A program made the position numbers and the translations under genes. A DNA stretch of 64,000 bases. Origin: Diploscapter coronatus (lineage: Eukaryota > Nematoda > Chromadorea > Rhabditida > Rhabditidae). Location: NCBI GenBank assembly GCA_964036155.1, contig OZ038423.1:1364001-1428000 (forward strand). The letters run 5' to 3'. Below, in pieces: positions 48,025 to 58,722 of the stretch; the first letter of the stretch is position 1, and each line of letters starts with the position of its first letter. The notes below the pieces were generated by a model. That model was not told where the DNA came from. It ran no database searches and saw nothing but the letters and a program-made list of their open reading frames with translations.

Positions 48025-49101
48025 ATGTCGACCTACGTCGCTCAATTCGATTCCTTTTTAAATAATTTATTTCATGAAGTGCGTAACATGACGAAAACCA
48101 AATCTGATGTAGTAAATACCGAGTAAGGTTAAGTTACATCATATGGCTTCCTGTATTCCATACCCACTCGGTTCTTTTCTCCTACCTCCTTTCCCTACTC
48201 TCTTCTCAAAAAGCGGGTGTGGAATATAGAAACCCATATCATATACCTATAGTAAGAACAATCTTCAGAATTACCATGCAACCTATCCCTAAGAAGTTCG
48301 CATAATCATTTGTATATACTTGGCTTAAAATTGTCAAAAAACTTCATTAGTACGAGTGAAAAATACGAGATGAAATCGTAATTATAATTTCTCTGAGGAT
48401 TTAGCGCTTATATTTGGCTTTCTTCTGACGATTGTTTTCCCTAAGTCTGAGTTAGATTTATTTGAATTTATCAGGAAAATCTTTAAATTAAGGTCAACTA
48501 CATTTGCAAATGATGCCAATTCGACTACGGAGAATTCGATCTCTAAATATGGAGGGATATTTAATATTTACGACTATAGTACGCATTCTTACAACGGCTT
48601 TAATATCGCTGCTATAGCGATATGCTTATTTTTGATAGTCTGGGTAAGAATTTGCCTTTTATTGCAACTTAATTTTTAATGAAGCACAAAACCACCATAT
48701 AATTTTAATGAGAGAACACTATCTATCATAGCTGGCTTAACGATATTTTCGGTATATCTTTAGCTATATATCAAAAATGACAACTGCTATATATGACGAA
48801 CCCTTTCTTTTCCCACACTATTCCCCTTAATCTAGTCTCCCTCTTCTCTCTCTGATCATAGGGTTATTTAATGGCTGCTCTAAAAGAATGATTGAATTAA
48901 ATTGAATTTCAGTTTATATTCATGATCGTTCGTTATACGGTATTCCTTCGGGGCGTTCGGCCGAGAAGAGACACGATTTGGAGTTTCTCCGGAAACCCCA
49001 TGCAATTGAGGAAGAACGGTCATATTGGAGGTGTCAGGGACAACCTCGGATTTGAAGGCGATATGACTCGACAGACCAGATTTGATAGTATTCAGTTGTA
49101 A
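48025..49101 (+). CDS. Small single-pass membrane protein (unrecognised)
   Basis: Four exons: 48025-48122, 48351-48377, 48475-48643, 48913-49101; 160 residues with every junction in phase and canonical GT-AG. The start is the only ATG of exon 1 that gives a long frame (MSTYVAQFDSFLNNLF). An N-glycosylation site (NST) precedes one membrane segment (NIAAIAICLFLIVWFIFMIV) near residue 85, followed by a basic cytosolic side (RGVRPRRD) and a Gly-rich tail (KNGHIGGVRDNLGFEG). This topology (N-out, positive inside after the helix) fits a plasma-membrane or ER protein. Exons are short enough to be missed by simple frame scans. A family D hairpin fills part of intron 1. No family was recognised. Confidence 0.65.
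48138..48232. repeat. Family D hairpin
   Basis: GCTTCCTGTATTCCATACCC is mirrored by GCGGGTGTGGAATATAGAAA around a pyrimidine-rich centre. Confidence 0.85.
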
Positions 49102-49114
49102 ATATATTATTATC

Positions 49115-49340
49115 ATAAATAATATCATTTTGTTATTATTAATGATCGACAAGTTGGAACAAGGAAAAATGAAACGCAATTTTGATGCGCAGAAATTGGC
49201 AGCGCGCTGTTCGCAGCAAACCTTGCGACAATTCATCGATTTAATGAATGAACGTGACGACTATTTGTGCATACGCAATTGCACTTTACGTTTTGAATTT
49301 TTGCATTATTTATTTCGTCTCAAGTAATTGGGCATTGCCA
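49115..49340. repeat. Family H element, diverged
   Basis: The right end CGTCTCAAGTAATTGGGCAT and interior segments such as GTGCATACGCAATTGCACTT match family H. It begins just after the stop of the small membrane protein gene. Confidence 0.7.
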
Positions 49341-49569
49341 ATACATTTGTCTGAAGAATAGCAGTTTGCATTAAAAATGCATAAAATATCATCCATTATC
49401 GACTATCCACGGTAAAATTTCGTTTTTAAATCGATTTTCACCATAATTTTATCATTGTATCATCGATATATTCGCACATCTTTCTGATCAGATAGAGTCC
49501 CTCAGATAAAAAGACAAAGAATGCAGCTGTTTTAGTGCAACTCACTTGAAGCTGACTGGCAACGAGAGA

Positions 49570-49882
49570 TCATTTAGTTTCGAGAGAGTTCCAGACAGGC
49601 ATACATTTGTCGGACTCTTTGCCATTGGCAGGATCTTCTTCTTTTTGCGTGGGCGACAAGCCTTTCTCCTGATCACCGCCGGAGATTTTCTTTAAGAGCT
49701 TCGATTTTTTGCTAATTTCTTCAATCCTTACTAAATTCGAGTCCGAAAATTAGAGTTTTCGTCTTTCCTATCTGTATTCTAATTATAATTCGCAAAAAAT
49801 TGTCTTCATACAGCTTTTCGTTAGTTTCGTTAATGATAATTTGTAGGGGCGTTAAATCTAAACCTTCTAAATCATGGCTCAT
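49570..49882 (-). CDS. Short charged protein, head-to-head with the Trp/Tyr/Arg-rich gene
   Basis: Two exons (minus): 49882-49812 and 49711-49570; 70 residues with phase 2 on both sides of a 100-base intron. Reads MSHDLEGLDLTPLQIIINET, then KLKKSKLLKKISGGDQ, a Glu/Asp/Lys-rich middle and CMPVWNSLETK. Codon use matches real exons. The ATG follows a TAG acceptor directly. Its first codon lies only eight bases beyond, and antisense to, the ATG of the gene on the plus strand, so one of the two starts may be wrong. No family was recognised. Confidence 0.45.
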
Positions 49883-52002
49883 CTACCAGCAGTCAGATCC
49901 CACACCCCTTGCGTGTTGCCGAGAAGTCGATCCGTAGAAAGACTCGGCAAGGTCGCTACCGTCTCGAGGTCGGAGTTATAACAAAATCAGCCCCCTGTAT
50001 TTACAGACGGATGACAGACACAGACGACACCCATACCCACTTTTTTCTTTTCTCCTACTCTCTCTTCGGAAAATGAGTGTGGAACACGAAAGGGCTTTTG
50101 ATAATGATTCGAGTCTGATTTTCTGAGAATTGTCTTTTCAGAGTCGCTTCGGTGCCAAACCTCTCTGCCGCGTACGTGGGAGGTGCCAGATACCGTCCAT
50201 CGACGCTGAATCGATACAAGCGGGATTTCGACTCGGTAATTTGCAAAAAATATTTATTTTCTTGACTCCTTGATTCGGTTTCTTTTCTAATGTGTGCCAT
50301 TGCAATGGGATGCTGCGAGGAACTGAAATCTTAGTCAGAGTGTAATCCCCGAGAAAGAAATAGCGTTCTTTTCCGAGATAGAAGAAACGGATAGAGAGAA
50401 GCACGCATCATTATCAGTAAAGGGTGATAAAATCGATAGCGTTGAAAGAAAAGGATAGCCCTTGGATATTAAATATCCAGGGACGAATTATTATCCATCA
50501 AATCTTACTTCAACTATCTTCGCAGAGTCATTACCAGTATCATGCATTTACTCAAGCTGGTAAAAATCGGTAGGATTGAAAAAGGATCATCGTTGGAGAT
50601 TTTAAACCCCTAGAAGAACCCAGATCTTTAAATCAACTCCCAATCTTTCCATAGAATCAATTCAAAGATGACGATTAGGCGTTTGAAATATTAAGAAATC
50701 TATATTGATCTGCAAATAAATGTTGAAATTTAAATAATTTCGAAAGATTCGAATCTGTAAGGGCTCGCTCAGACGTTAGTTGCAATGGGAACTTGCAACT
50801 CGCTCGAAATAGCATGAGAAATGAAGAGAGCGCGATTGCGCATCAGGTTAATCATTTCCTCTGCTCTCTTCACTTCCCGTGCTATTTCGAGCGAGTTGCA
50901 AGTTCCCATTGCAACTAACGTCTGAGCGAGCCCTTATATTTCCAGTATGACGACTGGTGCACCGATCGCTACACATTCTACACCCCCTTCTACTGGCAGA
51001 CGTACCGCTTCGCCGCTCGCCGATCGCTGTTCACCGACCCGATTCCCGGAACGCTTGGATTCCAGTATCCTGCTTTCTGGTAGGGGGAAAAAACGTTGCG
51101 AATTCTCTAAAATACCCGAGAATTCCAGGTCGCAGTACAAATGGTACGTGGACTGGCTGAATCCGACGTATTGGCGAAGATACAGAGACCCCAACTACGA
51201 CAGACCGCTGTGGAATAAGTGGCGACCTTGGGAGTTTGATAGGTTCGCAAACTCTCGCTCTCTTTCTGTAATTCCGCACGCGCTGTATGGGCGTGATCGT
51301 TCTCGCGCTATTTGGGCTCTTTCAAAAAGGGACAGAATGAACTTCGCCCATAAAATCGTGCGACATTGCATGGAGTCGCTTATCCTCAAACGAATAATAG
51401 TGACATTTAGAAACAACGTGAAGCGCGCCATCGATATGTATCGCAACGGGCTGATCGACTTCAAGACTCTGGACAAGAAATGGATCGAGCCGCGAGCGTA
51501 TAACAGATATGGAAAGGACTGGAATGACGTAATTTTATTATATTTCAAGTTGCAAAATTAAATTCTAGATCGATATTTATGTGTTAAAAGCTACCATTAG
51601 AGCGTGATAGTTAAAATTAACCGGACCAGTATGTTTTGAAATCTCTGGAGATGATTAGTGAGAGCAAAATGATGGTCTACTGAAATGTGTTGCTCATGAA
51701 TATCAATCAAAAACCTAGAGAAAATCGACCGAAGAAAGTGAAATATCAAATCTATCGCATAACTAACATTGCCAACCTCGAAAAGTAGCTGCTCAATCGC
51801 TGCATCGCATTGTATATACGAAATAGTATGGGGAAGAGAGTCTTTGCCCCAACAATTCTAATACTATTTCGCTTACGAAAAGATGCAATACTACTTTTCC
51901 AAATTGCCACTAAAGTGCTAACTTTGAAATTCGAAATATTTCCAGGTCTACATTCCGGCAGCCCGCTACGGAGCGCACCGCTATTTCTATAAGTTCGACT
52001 AA
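49874..52002 (+). CDS. Trp/Tyr/Arg-rich protein (unrecognised; possibly structural)
   Basis: Six exons: 49874-49968, 50142-50235, 50946-51079, 51129-51242, 51336-51528, 51946-52002; 228 residues, all phases consistent. The N-terminus is basic with SRSVERL and SRVASVPNL motifs resembling phosphorylatable linkers. The body is extraordinarily rich in aromatic residues and Arg: YDDWCTDRYTFYTPFYW, QYKWYVDWLNPTYWRRYRD, WNKWRPWEFDR. A more helical segment follows (NVKRAIDMYRNGLIDF) and the end is ARYGAHRYFYKFD. No signal peptide or membrane helix is seen. The W/Y/R bias loosely recalls the WYR domain of the arthropod thick-filament protein flightin; this is a weak resemblance, not an assignment. Intron 2 ends with a near-perfect 177-base palindrome, intron 1 holds a family D hairpin and intron 5 a family A hairpin. 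Confidence 0.75.
49990..50095. repeat. Family D hairpin
   Basis: GCCCCCTGTATTTACAGACG opens and GAGTGTGGAACACGAAAGGG closes around a pyrimidine-rich centre. It lies in intron 1 of the Trp/Tyr/Arg-rich gene. Confidence 0.75.
50760..50936. repeat. Family E hairpin, near-perfect (young) copy
   Basis: GGGCTCGCTCAGACGTTAGT, TGCAATGGGAACTTGCAACT and CGCTCGAAATAGCATGAGAA are mirrored almost base for base by GTGCTATTTCGAGCGAGTTG, CAAGTTCCCATTGCAACTAA and CGTCTGAGCGAGCCC. Arms are about 70 bases. It ends about 10 bases before exon 3 of the Trp/Tyr/Arg-rich gene. Confidence 0.97.
51770..51908. repeat. Family A hairpin
   Basis: CCTCGAAAAGTAGCTGCTCA and CGAAATAGTATGGGGAAGAG face AATACTATTTCGCTTACGAA and CTACTTTTCCAAATTGCCA. 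It lies in the last intron of the Trp/Tyr/Arg-rich gene. Confidence 0.9.
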
Positions 52003-52231
52003 GCACGCCTTTGATTTGATTCCCCCGGACTTGGGTCAAAAGAAGAACGACTAATGATAAACAAAACTGCTTCTCTGTATAATCCGCTACATAAATTGTT
52101 AAACTGCCGTTTAGCGTTAATAATATTAATATGGTCACTTTATTTGTAAGTCTTATGCTTTATTGAGGCTTGCAATTGATAATGTAATAATCACATATTA
52201 TGTTGATTGATTCGAAGATGGAGGAATAAAT

Positions 52232-53935
52232 TTATTCTAGAAGTTTACGCACTCTTTCGTTCATACCAATGACTTCCGAGTCGTTACGATCCAGCTGAAA
52301 TTCAATTGAATTAAAACGAATAATTTATAATAGTAGTACTGCAAAATTCTTCACTAGTTTCTAAATTCGAACACTTCTTTAACCTATGCAGTACAGTCTT
52401 ATTAAGTCCTGAGAAAAGATACTCTCATTGTTCCCGAGATGCGCCATTGCAAAGAAAAAGGGAAGGAGTGCCCGCGAGCCTTAGCTATGTGTTTGTTCGT
52501 TTTTGCTCTCTGCTTCCTTTTATTCCTCTCTAGTCTCGGTGCGTCGCGCTCACAGGTTATAGACGCAGAGTACCCCATATGACAAGGCTCATCTCGAGGA
52601 CAATGGAGAGTATGTGTTAAATTTACCATGTTCGAGATCCTATCGATTTTGGGGTCCTGCATTTTCAACTGCACATTAATATCGATCGCCATGTGCCTTA
52701 TCGATTCTAACGCTTGATCCGCATGAATTAGATTCTTTTCTAACTCGTCTTCAATGCTATCATGAGTTAGCCTAAATTCCAAAGCAATAAAAATTAAAAT
52801 AAAGAAAAAACAAAATACCTTGGCAAGAAATCTCCTGATGAAGTTCTTCTAGTTGATCCGTACCCATGAACTTTTTCAGCGACACTCTGACGCTTCTGAG
52901 ATCCACTGGTGTTAGCAACGGATTGCTGAATTTCTCTAAAAAACAATGTTCTGAAACAAATATTCAGACAAATTGAAAAAAGAATAAAAAACTTACTCAT
53001 AGACCGACAATTTCCTCTTGCTACCCTTCTTTTTCTGCGGCAAAATGCATCGGAATGGAGCGCTAAAGTTTCGAAATTATTATTGGTTTTAATGCAAATC
53101 TTTCGTACAGAAAATATTTCTTCCAAGGAATGCCGCAAAACGCTTGAAGGTAGGTGATTTCTCTATTCACCGAGTTGAGATCGTCCTGAATTTTGGTGAG
53201 GTTTTGCTCCACCCGATCCAATTGTTCTAAATTTCGCAATAATTTTTAAAGGCTTATTAAAACTTAGCTTATTTGTAAGCATTATTCAATATAGACATTT
53301 GTTTTTTTCCCAATTGAGTGAATTTAGAGTGGCCCACTGTTCAACTTTTTTTCTAAAAATCATAAAATTTACCATCTTGTTCATCTAAAGCGGCCAAAGT
53401 ATGCACGCCCTCTTCGTTGATGGTTTCCAAGTCACAGACGATTCTTCGAGAACTATCTAGAGTCTAAAATTCAACTATCGCTGGATTTTCTTTATGCAAA
53501 TCTCACATCTCTATTGATCCTCCTGATTTCTTCATCGAGATCCACGAGTCTTAATCGGACTTTGTCTGCTTTTTCTTTGACTGAAATATCGTCTGATGAG
53601 ATTTTCGCGTCAGGAATGCTGAAAAAGCCATTTTTAGATTTATTTTTGAACTATAAAAGAAATAGTTGAAATTTTCACAGATCTAGAGAGGACGATTGTC
53701 AAAAAGCCCTTACGACCACTCCCGAGTATATTTTCTTAATAAATTTCTCTCTCCAGCCAGTAACTATAGCCAATTTTTTTACCACTGCGACATGGTGTGT
53801 CATATCTATAATTTCATACTCGCATCCTACCCCTATAGTTTATTTTCGTCTGACGAAAGTGCTCCTCAGATCTGAGTTTTCAGAAATATTTCCTTACTCT
53901 TTAGCATTCGTCCTCCTGACAGCGGTCATAGTCAT
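52232..53935 (-). CDS. SNAP-25-like Qbc-SNARE
   Basis: Eight exons (minus): 53935-53898, 53618-53507, 53463-53373, 53226-53109, 53062-52997, 52935-52819, 52771-52627, 52294-52232; 249 residues, all phases closing. The first SNARE motif contains SSRRIVCDLETINEEG and LAALDEQDEQLDRVEQN, with the zero-layer Gln in LDEQ. The linker has FCGIPWKK and RCILPQKKKGSKRK in the place of the palmitoylated Cys cluster. The second motif contains ALESIRHMAIDINVQ and QDPKIDRI, with the second zero-layer Gln preserved. It should pair with a syntaxin and a synaptobrevin to fuse vesicles with the plasma membrane. It is too divergent to be neuronal RIC-4; the intestinal paralogue AEX-4 or SNAP-29 are alternatives, AEX-4 being favoured by the Cys-containing linker. 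It is tail to tail with the Trp/Tyr/Arg-rich gene, 229 bases apart. Confidence 0.88.
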
Positions 53936-55036
53936 GAATATCGTCGTATATTTTGTCAATATTTATTCAAAATAATCAGATGTTTGAGTTGAGAAAATGC
54001 TCGAAAATATCACGAAGTGTCTGATTGAATCAATGCTTTAAATTCTCTAATCATTAAAGCTCCCCATTACCCCCACCACTCGGAACTATTCACCTTTCGA
54101 TAAGCGGTTTGTCAGACTATAAAAATGTCTTATTAATGCGAGAGAGCATGCCGAAAAGCGAAAAACTGTCGTATCACGAGAAAAGCACACATTTCTCGGA
54201 TTTTTATGGAGTCGATATTAGCCGGTCCAAGCATTTTCATTTCTCCGATTTAACATTTTATGTCCGGAAAAAGCGAATGTCGAAAGTTTTATTCTCCTTT
54301 CTTCGCAGACCATATGATTCATTGTGATCGTTAATGTCTTAAATATTCAAAAGCATGACGATTAATAAAAGTAGTACCACAGCAATTCAACGAATATGCA
54401 TATTTTGGGTCAATTTAAATAGTAATAGCTTACCCTATAGGGTATATAGAGTAGGGACTTGGTAGTGGAATAGTGGGAATCAAACTTTTCAGCTAAGAAA
54501 ATTCGCATGATGACATTTTGATCGATTTTTGTGTACTACTTCTATTAATAGCAGTACTACTTTTATTAATTGTCCAAAATATCACAATTTCTCAAAATTC
54601 AAATAATTACATATTGCACATTTTCGTTTAGATCATAGAAGTTCGTCGGTCGTACTTTGACTAGAAAGACATCATTTTCGCTTAGAAACTGAAAGACATC
54701 ATTTTAAGGCAATTTGAATGAAATAACTGAAGTCGCCTATCGAAATACTAAAACTTAGAGTGTAACACCGTCATATAGTGAATACAATGTATTTTGAATG
54801 ATACTAATTTAGCATACGGGTGAATTTGAAACACCATGTTTCAAAACGATTAATATGTTTTGAACAAAGAGAACTTTAGATGATGATAACAATAGGGCTT
54901 AAAGCATGAGATTCCTCGTTTCTTTATGTCGTATTATTGGATTTCAAATATTATATAAATAGCATTTAAATTTAGAATATATTTTAAAATCCAATATATA
55001 TAAAGTAAGTAAAATAATTAAATTGCAATAAATAGT
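53936..55036. other. Upstream region of the SNAP-25-like gene
   Basis: About 1.1 kb, AT-rich, without hairpins of the shared-core type. The plus-strand frame at 54109-54327 (72 codons) has no splice context and was not accepted as a gene. Confidence 0.55.
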
Positions 55037-58000
55037 TTAGTATTCTGAGTCCTCGTTGAACTCCATGAAGTTGTCCGTCTCCTCCATGTAATCTGGAGCA
55101 AAGCCTCGGGGATCACAAATCGCTACCTTCAAATTTCAAATAAATAAAGGTCGGTTAAATTAAAATTTAAACAATACCGTACCCGCATATTATCGATCGC
55201 CATCGAGGCTCGAGAGTCTGCTCTTTCGCTATTATGAGCGACCAAGTAGAACTTAACCATATTAAATTAAAAATATATTTAAATTAAACCAGTAAAAATT
55301 TACATGAGTAGTGCCAGGAGGTAGCTGGACATGAATGGTGTTCCATCGGAACGCGTTCCTCGAAGTGATCGATCTCAGAATCGAGGGGCACTGCGTGAAC
55401 GACGACACCGTGCGCATTGGATTTGTATACCTCGATCCTGAAATATAATTCTTCTAAAAATATACAACAAAAATAGGAATAGTCTACCCAAACACAGCCT
55501 GATCGTCGTCATATGCGATGGCCGATAGTATTGGAACAGCAGAACGTTCAAAGATCTTGTCGTGTTGAATCGAGGAGACTCCAGAATGGCGATGTCGCCA
55601 GGGTCAAGGATCGCTGAGACGAATTGGCCGTTGGTTTGAGCTAAAATAAAGGTTCTTTTGTGAAAAGAAGGATGAAACTTCCTCGTACTTGGCCTGATAT
55701 CGGTATTTCCGGTCAGCGGATATCCATATCCCTTGTTTCTCAAGGTCCAAGGCTTCTTCGTCAAGCCGTGATTCAAGTAGTTGCAAGCCGTGTCGTCGAA
55801 GTTGCAGTTGAGTAGTTCACAATAGTCCTCCGAAGGCTTGGTTGGTTCTGTGATCGATGAAATTCTTGGCGGCAGCGTCCATTTGTTCGGGAACTGGGTC
55901 TTCCTGAGAAATGCATGATTTTGTTGATCAAATTCGAAAGAAAAAACCGCCTACTTTGACGCTATTGAATTCGCTCTGGTAGTGGTTTCTTCAGGGAAAA
56001 CTGGACTGTAGGTCGTCGGGACTGGTACGACGATTCTGAACAAAAATGTTCAATGGTATCAATTTTTAAGAATCCTACGTCCAAGGTCTCTTCTTCGTAT
56101 AGATCTTCTTCGAGGTTTGCTTGTTGGGCGTTACCGGATAGATCGTCACCACAACTGGTCTTCGTGTCGGCGCAGGGGGCCGTCTCGTTGAGCCAACTGT
56201 CACCTTCTTCACCGCCGTTGTAGTTGTCTCCGGTTCGTCAGTTTCCTCCTCAGTCGTTGTTGGTTCTTCTGTTATTTCTGTTGCCTCTTCAGAGGTGCTG
56301 CTCGTCTCTTCTTCCTCCGTGGTTGTCGTCTCCTGCTCGGTTGTAATCTCCCGTTCGGTCGTAGTCGTCCATCTGGGCTTCGTCGTTACCATCCTGCGAA
56401 TTGAGGTTGTTGGAGGCTCTGGAGGAGTCGTTGAGGTTTCAACTGGGATGGTCACGACTGGAGAGGGTTGAGGTGGACGAGTTGAATGAGTTTCTTCGTC
56501 AGGACGGTCAGGTCGACCCCTCGTGGACTCCGTGGCACACTCGCCGATGTAGGCGATCTCATCCAGCACCAAGAAACGGTTCTTCAGCCCTTCTTCCCAC
56601 TGGGGAACGATGTTCAGAGTGAAAGGCTCCCTGATGTTCTTGGGCAACTCAAACACTGCCAGGGTGTTCCTTTCGTGCCTCGTTGCACGACTTTGATCGA
56701 CGCACTCAATGAGATCGCTGTTCATGCCATACCCCAACGCGCAGACTTGCAGGTAGACTTCCCCGTTGGACCAAAATCGGAAGAGCAACTAAATCCACAA
56801 CGTCTTAAGGGTTAAGCCACAACGTGTTGTCTAACCTTTCCAGGACCCGTCTGACATCTTATCGGATCGCTGGTGAGCATCGCAGTGCCTTGGAGAACCA
56901 ACGCGGCTGGGAATGTCGGGAGCAAGTTCGGATCGGAAACGGAACTCTCCAGTGATGGAATCGCTCCTGCCTCGATGACGGCCCATCTTCCCGCCTCGGC
57001 GCCCCATTGGCATGAAAATTCGTTGTTGAAATCGCAAAGCAGCTTGGTGGACTCGGTGGTGATCATTCCTGAACCAGTACTTCATTTCCAGAAATCTATT
57101 ATATTTTACAGACCAGTCCTCTTGTCGAACAAGGGTTTGGTCTTGTTCCCGTAAATCAATAGGTCGAAAGGAATGTCGGTCGTGGTAGGAGGAAGAGGAT
57201 GAATTGTGGAGCTGAATTTGAAAACTTACAAGAGAAAAGACTTTGAAATAGTCCTACTTTTTCAACTCGTTTATAATCGTCGGAATCTTGGTAGCTGGAG
57301 CCTCGGTTGCTAAAGTAACGCTTGGATCATCCGTGGTACTACTAGTAGCAGCAGTGGTAGTAGTCTCCTCAGGAATCTCTGGAGTTGTAGTTTCCTCTGT
57401 TACTGTTGTTTCCTCAGTTGGTAAAATGGAAGTCGGATAAATCGTGACTGGCGGAGTCTCAGGCGATGGAGTAGTGTAGACTTCAGTGACTTCTTCTGTT
57501 GGCATCGTCGGAGGCTCAGTCGTCGTGGTAGTGGTGCGTCTCGGCGTCCAAGGCGGAATTTTTGTCGGAGGTATCGTCGTCTTAAGAAGTTTCGTATGTT
57601 TCTAGGAAACCTTGGCTGCGAAATACCAGAAAATCCGGTCTTCCTCGAACCCTGGTCGGGGTTACATCACAGATGGTTGCATCGTAGCGGATGTCGTCCA
57701 CAATCAGTACTCCCGGCGAGTGATTGGGGGATATTGCTATCTGAAATGGCAAGTGAGAAATACGGGAGATCTAGAGGGCACAAACTCGAAACGGCTTCTG
57801 AAGTTCCGGTATCTTCAGCGAGACTTTGCCCGGCATGACTGGTGACTTGAGCAATCCAGTGCAGTTGAACTTCACGCCGTCCAAGTCCGTCAAGCAAATC
57901 TCCAAGTCAGCCTGACCAATAGTCCAGTATGTGAACGATAAATCGGAGTATCCCCGTTGACATCGAATTGCGTCCGTCATGAGTGCGTCCACGATCTCGC

Positions 58001-58555
58001 CCCTTTGTTCTACCAGAGCAAACGGCTCCTCTTAAAGACAACACATTTGAACACGCTTAGTTGGACTCTCTTTCTATACTTGGTAATTGCATCGTCCCAG
58101 TAGCCGCCAACCATAGAAACGAGTCCGGCTCTCCTCGCGCTATCCTCCATCGGTCAATCGTCCCTCCGACCGAAGTCCATCTCAATTGTTATCATTGACC
58201 CCCGTTCAACTTTGATCTGATCTATTTGATTTCCATGTTCAAAGGGGAAAGCATTATCGGCTTTTCGCTGCGCAAATATTGTTCGTCTTCGAGATAATCA
58301 GCTTTTCGCGACTAAAAGGGTCATTTCCGAAAATCGCGCAGACTGTTTCCTTTTATGACGAGTCTAGTAAGCTGATTGAACGCCAAAAATACAAGCAAAA
58401 AGCAAATATGTTTAAATACTTTTTCCCAGATCAATGCGCCTCTGCATCAATTTATACCTGCAGTCCGTATCGAATGAGCAATCATAGGGTAGGAGTTCAT
58501 GATTAGAGGGCAGAGGAGGTAAATCTGATGTGGTGACGAAGAGACCAAGGGCTAC
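55037..58555 (-). CDS. Secreted or surface protein with three MAM-like domains and Thr-rich linkers (5' end missing)
   Basis: Fourteen exons (minus): 58555-58458, 58180-58080, 58030-57786, 57740-57627, 57580-57258, 57211-57114, 57068-56836, 56788-56079, 56035-55955, 55903-55689, 55640-55488, 55437-55304, 55251-55183, 55126-55037; at least 887 residues, all phases closing. Three domains repeat the MAM plan. Starts: YDCSFDTDCRW, LLCDFNNEFSCQW, LLNCNFDDTACNY. Middles: LEICLTDLDG, LQVCALGYGM, IRLCLGSRYT. Ends: LIVDDIRYDATIC, LVLDEIAYIGEC, MAIDNMRVAICD. Between domains 1 and 2, and 2 and 3, lie Thr/Glu/Pro linkers (exons 5 and 8) that should be O-glycosylated. No membrane anchor is seen at the C-terminus. 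The first listed exon may encode the end of a signal peptide (VALGLFV). A hydrophobic start at 59145 (MDLSILFQLFVNCNFILFLL) is a candidate first exon but does not join cleanly. Confidence 0.82.
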
Positions 58556-58583
58556 CTGCAAGAATTTGGCAATTTGTGTTGTC

Positions 58584-58722
58584 GGGATGTCGTGAGTCTT
58601 TTAGTGGATTTCGTGATGACGTGACCCCTACTTTTCCCACACCATTTCTTCTTACCTCCACCCTTACCCTACTATCTATAGCTCACGTCATCACGACATT
58701 TACTAGAAAGGCTCACAACATC
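58584..58722. repeat. Hairpin with GATGTCGTGAG ends
   Basis: GATGTCGTGAGTCTTTTAGT and TTCGTGATGACGTGA face TCACGTCATCACGACATTTA and GAAAGGCTCACAACATC. The loop has the CCCACACCATTTC variant of the core. Confidence 0.85.

Noticed and set aside
54109..54327. 72-codon plus-strand frame upstream of the SNAP-25-like gene
   Set aside because: No splice or leader site and no similarity recognised; plausible but unsupported.
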